A program made the translations under genes and the position numbers. Shown in pieces: positions 58,082-64,000 of a stretch of 64,000 nucleotides of DNA. Origin of the DNA: SXTU01 sp964496695 (GTDB taxonomy: Bacteria > Verrucomicrobiota > Verrucomicrobiia > Limisphaerales > SXTU01); NCBI GenBank assembly GCA_964496695.1, contig CAZCBE010000023.1, positions 1 to 64,000 on the forward strand, read 5' to 3'. The notes under the pieces are model-generated. The model worked only from the letters and a program-made list of their open reading frames with translations, did not search any database and was not told the DNA's origin. The first letter of the stretch is position 1, and each line of letters begins with the position of its first letter.

Positions 58082-59128
58082 CTACTTCTTCTCCTTCGCA
58101 TACCGCTCGAAAGCGGCCGCGATGTTGGCGGCCTTCTCGTCGCCTTTGTGGAAGAGGAACCGGTGGCGCAGGAAGAGTTTCTCGCCCTGCTTGAGGGTGT
58201 GCGGGCCGTTCGGGTCGGCCTTGTCCAGCGTGCCGAAGCAGTTCGCGGTGAAGAGGCCGTAGGTGCGGACGTGCCAGCTCGTCGGGTAGCGGAAGCTGGA
58301 GGGGTGGTTGAACATCGCCACGCCGACCGTCTCGCCGTCCACGGGGCCGGAGTAGTCCACCCAGGGGGCGCGCTTGCTCCACGCGTCCTTGTCCGTGATG
58401 CCGGTGCTGGTGACGATGCGGCCGCCTACCTTCGTGTCCACGGCCATCGTGTGCGGGACGCGGATGCTCAGGCCGGCGTCCTTGGCGTCGCCGAACTTCA
58501 CCTCGCCATCCTTGGCGATGAACTCCTGGTCCCAGTCAATCGAGCGCGTGTCGCCCTCGACCCGGAAGGTCAACGTGCGGATCTCCGTGAGGGACTTCTC
58601 GCCCTTCGCGTTTTCGTAAACGTTCTCGCTCACGATGACCGCCTGCTTCGCGTCGGCCTTCACTTCCTTGAACGCGAGGTGCTTGATGAACCCGAGCTTG
58701 GTCATGGCCTTTGCGAGCGCGGCCTTCTGTTTTTCGTTGAGCTTGTCGTCCGGCGTGTCGCCGGTCGCACTGCCGCGTTCCATCCAGGAGTCGAAGCCGT
58801 TGATGTCCTGGTGGCCGAACACGATCCCACGGTGGTGGTAGTGGTCCTGGTATTTGCCCTTGGCCTCGCTCTCGACCTGCTGCATGGGGAAGGCGCGGGT
58901 CATGGACTTGCCGGTCGGGCCATAGACCGGGAAGAGATACGGCTTGTTGGCCTGGTCAATGACGTATTCGGCGAAGGGCTGGCCGTCATACTTGACCACC
59001 ACGCCGGTGGCGGACTTGTCAGCGGTGAAACCCTTGCCGGCGGCCTGGGCGGAAACCACGGCTCCGAGCGCGAGCGCGCAGGCGGCATAGGCGAAGGAGC
59101 GGCGGGTGAAGTGGTGGGTCATGTGCAT
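58082..59128 (-). CDS. DUF6807 (PmoA-like) secreted protein
   Basis: Protein of 348 residues from ATG 59128 (MHMTHHFTRRSFAYAACALA); another ATG follows two codons later. A signal of Tat type, then a beta-rich domain of the DUF6807/PmoA family: YLFPVYGPTGKSMTRAFPM, DHYHHRGIVFGHQDINGFDS, LSIRVPHTMAVDTKVGGRIV and GPVDGETVGVAMFNHPSSFR. Despite the name PmoA these are not methane monooxygenases; they are secreted proteins found near sugar oxidoreductases. It is the first gene of a two-gene operon with DUF1501. Confidence 0.8.
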   Translation of the reverse strand: MHMTHHFTRRSFAYAACALALGAVVSAQAAGKGFTADKSATGVVVKYDGQPFAEYVIDQANKPYLFPVYGPTGKSMTRAFPMQQVESEAKGKYQDHYHHRGIVFGHQDINGFDSWMERGSATGDTPDDKLNEKQKAALAKAMTKLGFIKHLAFKEVKADAKQAVIVSENVYENAKGEKSLTEIRTLTFRVEGDTRSIDWDQEFIAKDGEVKFGDAKDAGLSIRVPHTMAVDTKVGGRIVTSTGITDKDAWSKRAPWVDYSGPVDGETVGVAMFNHPSSFRYPTSWHVRTYGLFTANCFGTLDKADPNGPHTLKQGEKLFLRHRFLFHKGDEKAANIAAAFERYAKEKK

Positions 59129-59220
59129 GGTTGGATTGTGGCGAGGTTGGACGGCGGACGGGAGCAAAAAGTTCGGGGAACCTTCGAGGCCCCACAAATG
59201 AGGAAGCAAGCGAGGCTGAA

Positions 59221-59385
59221 CCACTGACCGGCACTAACTGGCACTAATCCAAAATTCCGAATAGGTGTCTGCGAAACCCGCGAAAAAGGGGAGGAAATGG
59301 GGCTCATTCTTTCCGCAGATTTTTCGCGTGTTTCGCGGGCATGACTTCACAATTCGGATTAGTGCAGGTCAGTGCCGGTTAGTGG
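59221..59385. repeat. Inverted repeat of the 'ccactgaccggcactaac' type
   Basis: Left arm 59221-59260 (CCACTGACCGGCACTAACTG, then GCACTAATCC) and right arm 59350-59385, whose complement reads CCACTAACCGGCACTGACCT. Between them a second pair (GCGAAACCCGCGAAAAAGG with CGCGTGTTTCGCGGG) forms an inner hairpin. Such elements occur between genes in this phylum. Confidence 0.65.
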
Positions 59386-59403
59386 TTTTCATCTGGATTT
59401 CAC

Positions 59404-60777
59404 TCACACGAACTTGCCCGGGTTCAGTATCCCCTTCGGGTCCAGCGCACGCTTTACCGCGCGGTGGAGCTGGCGCACGTCCTCGTTCGCCGCAAGCGTC
59501 CACCACGGCTTCTTCGCGAGGCCGATGCCGTGCTCGCCGGTGATCACCCCGCCCCAGGCCAGGATCTGCTTGAAGAGGTCGTCGAGCGCGGCGTCGGCAC
59601 GGGGGCGGGCGTCCGGCCGGGTGTAGTCCACCATCACGTTGACGTGGATGTTCCCATCGCCGGCGTGGCCGAAGCAGGCGATGGGCAGGCCGTGCTGTTT
59701 TTGCAATTTCGCGGCGAAGCGGAACAGCTCCTCCAGCCGTCCGCGGGGCACGGTGATGTCCTCGTTGAGCTTGGTCAGCCCCGTGTCGCGCAAGCTGTAG
59801 CTGAACTCGCGCCGCAGCCCCCAGAGCGACTCGACCGCCGCGCCCCCGAAGGCACGGTTGATGAAGACCGGCTTCTGTGCGGCCACGAGCTTCTCGATAT
59901 CCGCCAGTTCCTCACGGACGGACCGCTCCTGCCCGTCGAGTTCCACGAAGAGCATCGCGCGGCACCCGGCGAGTTGTTCGCTCTTGGTGCGTTTGCAGGC
60001 GGCGGCGAGCGTGAACTCATCCGCGATCTCCAGCGCGCAGGGCAGGAAGCCCGCCTCGAAGATCGCCGCGAGCGAACGCGCCGCGCCGCGGGTCGTGTCG
60101 AAGCCCACGCCGAGCAAGGCCCGGTAAGGCGGCAGCGGCAGCAGCTTCAACGTCGCCTCGGTCACGATCCCCAGCAGCCCCTCGGAGCCGACAAAAATCC
60201 GGTGCAGGTCAAACCCCGTCTTGTTCTTGTGGCACCGGCTGCCGAGCCGCACGAGGCGGCCATCAGCGAGCGCGACTTGCAGACCGAGCACATAGTCACG
60301 GGTGACACCATACTTGAGACAGCGCGGGCCGCCGGCATTGGTGGCGATGTTGCCGCCGAGCGAACAGTCCGCGCGGCTCGCGGGGTCGGGCGGGTAGTAG
60401 AGCCCGCGCTTCTCCGCCGCCGCCTGCAGCTTCGCGGTGATGACGCCCGGTTCGACCACCGCCACGAAGTCGCGCGGGTTGATCTCCTTGATGCGGTTCA
60501 TCCGCGCCACCGAGAGCGCGATGCCGCCCTGCACCGGCACGCAGCCGCCCACGTAGCCGTAGCCCGCACCGCGCGGCGTCACGGGCACCCGGTGCTCGTT
60601 CGCGATGCGCAACACCGCCGCGACGCCCTCGGGCGTCTTGGGCCGGGCGACGATGTCCGGCGGGTGCGCGGCGAACCACTTGTCGCCCGCGTGGGCCTGG
60701 CGCGTGGCGTCGTCCACATGGAGTTCGTCGTCGGCGAGGACGCGGCGCAGGGCGGTGAGGGCAGGGCGGAGATTCAC
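59404..60777 (-). CDS. FAD-binding oxidoreductase, GlcD/D-lactate dehydrogenase family
   Basis: Protein of 457 residues. The PCMH-type FAD site is visible in IVARPKTPEGVAAVLRIANE, VTPRGAGYGYVGGCVPVQGG and GNIATNAGGPRCLKYGVTRD. The C-terminal part is the FAD-oxidase_C fold with FVGSEGLLGIVTEATLKLLP and the metal/substrate His residues in CFGHAGDGNIHVNVMVD, and WGGVITGEHGIGLAKKPWW. It probably oxidises glycolate, D-lactate or a related 2-hydroxyacid, passing electrons to an unknown acceptor; no GlcE/GlcF genes are adjacent. Confidence 0.88.
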   Translation of the reverse strand: MNLRPALTALRRVLADDELHVDDATRQAHAGDKWFAAHPPDIVARPKTPEGVAAVLRIANEHRVPVTPRGAGYGYVGGCVPVQGGIALSVARMNRIKEINPRDFVAVVEPGVITAKLQAAAEKRGLYYPPDPASRADCSLGGNIATNAGGPRCLKYGVTRDYVLGLQVALADGRLVRLGSRCHKNKTGFDLHRIFVGSEGLLGIVTEATLKLLPLPPYRALLGVGFDTTRGAARSLAAIFEAGFLPCALEIADEFTLAAACKRTKSEQLAGCRAMLFVELDGQERSVREELADIEKLVAAQKPVFINRAFGGAAVESLWGLRREFSYSLRDTGLTKLNEDITVPRGRLEELFRFAAKLQKQHGLPIACFGHAGDGNIHVNVMVDYTRPDARPRADAALDDLFKQILAWGGVITGEHGIGLAKKPWWTLAANEDVRQLHRAVKRALDPKGILNPGKFV

Positions 60778-60985
60778 GGGAGAGGGGGAAAGTCAGCCAG
60801 CCACTGGACATGGCTGGCGTGCGGATTCACTGGACGCGGACGACGTTGCTCCCTCTCCCCAGGGGAGCGGGCCGGGGTGAGGGGGAAGCGGGCACACGGA
60901 CACTGCGCCCATCCTGTCAGCCGATGCGGTGACTGGCCATGAGCACAGCGATTCCTCCGCGCAATCCCAATCCTGCTCCCCGTTT

Positions 60986-61207
60986 TCATTCTCCGCTCCC
61001 ATCATCCCGCACCAAGGCCAGCGCCTCCCCCGCTTCCACCTCCGGCACCTGCACGCTGATGCCTCCGGCTGCCACGGCGTATCCCTCCATGCTCAGCGCG
61101 GACAGCTCATCCCGGACGAAGGGGTGAAGCCCGGCGGCTTCCAGGCGTGACCGCACCAGTTGGGCCTCAGCCGAGTTGAAGGCGGTGAAGACGGTGACGA
61201 GTTCCAT
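60986..61207 (-). CDS. DUF2007 small protein
   Basis: 73 residues: MELVTVFTAFNSAEAQLVRS, LEAAGLHPFVRDELS and GISVQVPEVEAGEALALV, the full DUF2007 (putative signal-transducing, ferredoxin-like) fold. Function unknown; bioinformatic reports suggest a PII-like structure. It begins 3 bases after the PIN/TRAM gene stop and is therefore the second gene of that transcript. Confidence 0.75.
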   Translation of the reverse strand: MELVTVFTAFNSAEAQLVRSRLEAAGLHPFVRDELSALSMEGYAVAAGGISVQVPEVEAGEALALVRDDGSGE

Positions 61208-61210
61208 GGC

Positions 61211-62251
61211 TCAGGCGGCGTGCGCGTGCGCGTGGGCCGTTCCGGGGACCACTTTCGGGTCGGCGAAGACCATGACACCGGTGGTGTTCTGCAGCAGGCT
61301 GATGACCTGCACTTCGATCTGCTGCCCCAGGTATTTCTGCGCGTTGTTCACCACCACCAGCGTGCCGTCGCTCAGGTAGCCCACGCCCTGGCCCTTGTCC
61401 TTGCCCTCGCGGACGATCTTCAGCGGGAAGACTTCGCCGGGCAGGATAACCGGTTTCAACGCGGCCGCCAGTTCGTTCAGGTTGACGTATTTGACGGACT
61501 GCAGCTCGGCGATTTTGCCGAGGTTGTGGTCGTTCGTGTAGAGGCAGGCATTGAGCGACTTGGCCAGGCGGATCAGCTTCGCGTCCGTCTCCGTCTCCTC
61601 CAGCACTTCGGCGTCGTGGATTTTGACTTCGTTGGCCTTGTTGCGCTGGAGGCGGGCCAGCATGTCCAGCCCGCGTCGGCCGCGTGCCCGGCGGAGCGGG
61701 TCGGCGGAATCCGCGATAAGCTGAAGTTCCTTGAGCACAAAACGGGGCACGACGACGATGCCTTCCAGAAACCGCGCCTCAATCAGGTCGGCGATGCGGC
61801 CGTCAATGATGACGCTCGTGTCGAGCATCAGGAGGTTGTCGGGCTGGTTTTCCCGGGAGAAGCGCACGTAGGGGATGATCAGGGAGAAGTCCTCCTTGTT
61901 GCTGCGCATCGCCATGATCATGCCGATGTAGCCGAAGCTGATGAACAGCCCCATGCGGATCAGCCCGCGCGTGACCTCGTCCTCCTTGTCCATGCCGATG
62001 AAGAGGCCCGAATTGTCGAACATCCAGCCCACGGCGAAACCCAGCAGCAGCCCAAAGGTCGCCGCCGAGAAGGCCCGGAGGGAGAAGCCCTTGAGCATCT
62101 CGTCCAAAGCGATGAGCATCCCGCCGAAGCCAAAGCCGATCAGCGTCCACAGCCGCCCGCCCTCCAGCCACTCGGGCCGCACCTGGCTCACGGCGAAGCC
62201 GCCGAGCGTGCACAGGACCAGAAAGAGGATGCGAACGACCCAGAGCGACAT
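61211..62251 (-). CDS. Membrane PIN-TRAM domain ribonuclease-like protein (YacL-like)
   Basis: Protein of 346 residues. Four membrane helices in the first 125 residues (VRILFLVLCTLGGFAV, LIGFGFGGMLIALDEML, ATFGLLLGFAVGWMF, MGLFISFGYIGMIMAM). Then a PIN domain with acidic residues in LLMLDTSVIIDGRIADL, VPRFVLKELQLIAD, ETDAKLIRLAKSLNACLYTND, and a C-terminal TRAM domain (GEVFPLKIVREGKDKGQGVG). The tail is HAHAHAA, a possible metal-binding end. PIN domains cleave RNA; homologues such as Bacillus YacL have no proven substrate. Confidence 0.85.
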   Translation of the reverse strand: MSLWVVRILFLVLCTLGGFAVSQVRPEWLEGGRLWTLIGFGFGGMLIALDEMLKGFSLRAFSAATFGLLLGFAVGWMFDNSGLFIGMDKEDEVTRGLIRMGLFISFGYIGMIMAMRSNKEDFSLIIPYVRFSRENQPDNLLMLDTSVIIDGRIADLIEARFLEGIVVVPRFVLKELQLIADSADPLRRARGRRGLDMLARLQRNKANEVKIHDAEVLEETETDAKLIRLAKSLNACLYTNDHNLGKIAELQSVKYVNLNELAAALKPVILPGEVFPLKIVREGKDKGQGVGYLSDGTLVVVNNAQKYLGQQIEVQVISLLQNTTGVMVFADPKVVPGTAHAHAHAA

Positions 62252-62357
62252 GGTATGAGAGGAGGGGGATTGGGATTAGGACGATGATCAGGAGGGGCTG
62301 CCGGCCTCAATCATACTCATAATCATGCTCGCATCCTAATCTATATTCCCGGCTTCG

Positions 62358-63515
62358 CTAGTTGGACTTCTGCCGAGGTGAGAGCAGCGGCGCCGGGGGG
62401 GCGCTGTTCGTCGGCCGGGGCGGCTTGGGCTTGTAGAACAAGCCGTGCGCGTTGAGATTGCTCATCAGGACGGCGCCGTTGCTGGCCAGCACCCGTCCGT
62501 CGCCGAGGAAGCCGTTCAGGTTGTTCATCACCCCGTGGGCGCCCATGGTGAGCGTGTTGACGTTGGAGACGGCACCGTTCACCTGCCCGCTGATTGCCGG
62601 GAGGTCGGCCGCGAGCTGCTTGAAGCCGCGGGCGAGCGCCTCGTCCTTGAGCAGGGCACCGGCCAGCCCGCGGCCGGCCTGCACGCCGTCGAGCAGATTG
62701 GTCACCTGCGCGGACGCGGTTTCCAAGTTGCGCACGGCGGCCTGAATGGATGCACGGTTGCTGCCCACGGTGTCCTGAAGATCTGCGCCGACCCTATTAA
62801 GCTGCTCCGAGAACCGCAATACATTGCTGATGGCCACCTGGATGGGCGCAGTGTTCGTGACCAGCAGCACATCCACGCGTTCCAGCGTGCCGATGGCCTT
62901 GTTCTCCAGCGCGATGGCCCGCTCGGTCACGGTGCGGGTCTGCTCGGCCACCACCCGGAAGTTCGCCACCATCGCGGCGAAGTTGGTCAGCGTCTGCTCG
63001 GCCAGCACGGTTTTGTTCACCCGCTCCACCGCCAGGTCAATCTTCTGCGCGGCCTGGTCCAGCCGCTGCACCAGCCCGAGCGCGTCCCGGGCGGCGTCCT
63101 GAATGTTGAAGGGCGCCCGGCACTCGCGCTGGGCCGAGCCGTCCTTGGGCAAGGGCGGCAAGGCATTGGCCGTGGGGGCGATGGAGACGTATTGATCGCC
63201 GAGGAACCCCTGCGCCTCGATGAAGAACACGGCATCCCCCGGGATGTCGTATTTCGCGTCCACCCGCAGAAAAATCATCACGGACTTGCTGTCCTTCGCC
63301 AGTTCGACATGGCTCACGTTGCCCACCTGCACGCCGGCGAGCAAGACGGACGCCTTCTCCTTGATGCCGCCCACCGTGGTGGTCTTCAGCCGGACCAGGT
63401 AGCTCGGCTTCAGCAGCGACAGACCCTTCGAGAAGTTCAGGACGAGCACCGCCAGCAGCACCAGGCCGATGGCGACAAACCCGCCCACTTTCCATTCGAT
63501 GCGTGACTGGCTCAT
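62358..63515 (-). CDS. MlaD/MCE family lipid transport protein
   Basis: Protein of 385 residues from ATG 63515 (MSQSRIEWKVGGFVAIGL). One membrane anchor, then an MCE domain (LKTTTVGGIKEKASVLLAGV, QVGNVSHVELAKD, VFFIEAQGFLGDQYVSIAP), a long coiled coil (about 150-340) and a Pro-rich end. It acts as the periplasmic lipid-binding part of an Mla-type ABC transporter. The ATPase gene follows upstream on the same strand (63651-64000, cut by the window end), with a repeat in between. Confidence 0.88.
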   Translation of the reverse strand: MSQSRIEWKVGGFVAIGLVLLAVLVLNFSKGLSLLKPSYLVRLKTTTVGGIKEKASVLLAGVQVGNVSHVELAKDSKSVMIFLRVDAKYDIPGDAVFFIEAQGFLGDQYVSIAPTANALPPLPKDGSAQRECRAPFNIQDAARDALGLVQRLDQAAQKIDLAVERVNKTVLAEQTLTNFAAMVANFRVVAEQTRTVTERAIALENKAIGTLERVDVLLVTNTAPIQVAISNVLRFSEQLNRVGADLQDTVGSNRASIQAAVRNLETASAQVTNLLDGVQAGRGLAGALLKDEALARGFKQLAADLPAISGQVNGAVSNVNTLTMGAHGVMNNLNGFLGDGRVLASNGAVLMSNLNAHGLFYKPKPPRPTNSAPPAPLLSPRQKSN

Positions 63516-63524
63516 GGGGAAATA

Positions 63525-63602
63525 CGTGCTGCGTGTTGCGTGTTGCGTGCTCCACGCCGAACGCGTCCGAACGTGCGCACGCAACACGCAACACGCAACA
63601 CG
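63525..63602. repeat. Perfect inverted repeat of 'gttgcgtgttgcgtg' type
   Basis: 63525-63550 and 63577-63602 are 26-base inverted copies built from GTGTTGC/GCAACAC units, 26 bases apart. It lies between the ATPase and MCE genes and could form a long hairpin in their transcript. Confidence 0.75.
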
Positions 63603-63650
63603 GTTGGCTCTGAATTGTGAGAATGCCGGTAAGTCATCATCAGGCCGTCT

Positions 63651-64000
63651 TCAAAACGCATGTTCCTTCTCATCCGAGATTCCCCGCACAAACTTGCTCA
63701 CCACCGGGTCGGTCACCGCCATCAGCTCCGCCGGCGTGCCGCTCAGGTAGATGCGGCCCTGGTGCAGCATGGCCACCCGCTGGCCCACCGTCTGCATGCT
63801 GCGCATGTCGTGGGTGATCACAACCGTCGTCACCTTCAGCCGCTCGCACACCCGGACGATGAGCTTGTCAATGCTGTCCGAAACCACCGGGTCCAGGCCG
63901 GTCGTCGGCTCGTCGTAGAACACCACCTCGGGCTGGTAGATAATAGCACGCGCCAGCCCGACTCGCTTGCGCATTCCGCCCGACAGCTCGGCGGGCTTCT
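63651..64000 (-). CDS. MlaF/Ttg2A-type ABC transporter ATPase (partial)
   Basis: The C-terminal 116 residues of an ABC ATPase: signature AELSGGMRKRVGLARAI, Walker B EVVFYDEPTTGLDP, switch His in VVITHDMRSM, and a tail typical for Mla/Ttg2 ATPases (AVTDPVVSKFVRG). Walker A lies beyond the window end. It forms the transporter with the MCE protein encoded downstream on the same strand. The end of the gene is intact. Confidence 0.85.
   Translation of the reverse strand, partial: KPAELSGGMRKRVGLARAIIYQPEVVFYDEPTTGLDPVVSDSIDKLIVRVCERLKVTTVVITHDMRSMQTVGQRVAMLHQGRIYLSGTPAELMAVTDPVVSKFVRGISDEKEHAF

Noticed and set aside
1..64000. CRISPR arrays, rRNA genes, or a replication origin
   Set aside because: No regularly spaced direct repeats with unique spacers, no rRNA-like segment, no DnaA-box cluster were seen.

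Overview
The window looks like a chromosome segment of a GC-rich member of Verrucomicrobiota, of the soil or freshwater Pedosphaera/Limisphaerales type; this is inferred from family content, not from a marker gene. The pointers are paired DUF1592-type cytochrome and DUF1552 proteins, a Tat-type DUF1501 protein next to a DUF6807 (PmoA-like) protein, a DUF5069 remnant, an AKARW-repeat small basic protein, and many palindromic intergenic repeats of kinds common in that phylum. A 100-base run of N inside a collagen-repeat gene marks a scaffold gap. Several genes carry single indels or in-frame stops, so some breaks may be assembly errors.

Layout. 0.6-11.6 kb (+): a signalling island with a small glycine-zipper protein, an ABM-fold protein, a B12-binding protein with the CarH-type Wx9EH signature, a histidine kinase overlapping it by 4 bases, two very large multi-PAS hybrid kinases and a CheY-like regulator. 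11.7-17.2 kb (-): an AarF/UbiB kinase whose natural 5' end is broken by a stop, a truncated-haemoglobin lipoprotein with a DUF748 protein, and a YihY/BrkB membrane protein. 17.35-17.63 kb: a MITE-like element. 17.8-19.9 kb: a collagen-like protein with a BclA-type C-terminal domain. 20.6-29 kb (+): a PocR/AraC regulator and a CoA-acylating aldehyde dehydrogenase, then a tightly overlapping operon of pyruvate kinase, pyruvate decarboxylase, zinc alcohol dehydrogenase and class I aldolase, which together read as sugar to ethanol/acetyl-CoA. 29-38.8 kb: a tannase-type esterase and the DUF1592/DUF1552 pair, lying among chimeric gene fragments (HsdR/IstB, IS21 end, DUF5069, NucA nuclease, YncE propeller, IS110, DUF2726/DnaE). 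38.9-44.3 kb (-): a TetR-controlled MacAB-TolC type efflux operon with twin operators at the regulator's start codon. 44.4-53 kb: glyoxalase-like and tRNA fragments, a glycosyltransferase with a response regulator, a secretin-like protein without a pore domain, an NHL-repeat protein and an OmpR-family two-component system; PmrA-type CTTAAT-N5-CTTAAT boxes sit before three of the transcription units. 53-64 kb: small basic and GYF-domain proteins, tRNA-Val with a broken integrase, DUF1501/DUF6807, a GlcD-like oxidase, a PIN/TRAM protein and the start of an Mla-type lipid transport operon.

The most unusual feature is a short element, consensus GGGGT-N4-ACCCC-ATGG. Nine copies occur in the first 24 kb and none were seen afterwards. 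All are intergenic, and each one that can be assigned points at a gene start 40-250 bases downstream. The N4 spacer comes in subtypes shared by neighbouring genes. In several copies the terminal ATG opens a short leader frame: three of these are exactly eight codons long and end in TAG, and two others end in an ATGA overlap with the next gene. A coupled B12-photosensor/kinase pair and a PmrA-type regulon next to its own two-component system are the other main leads.
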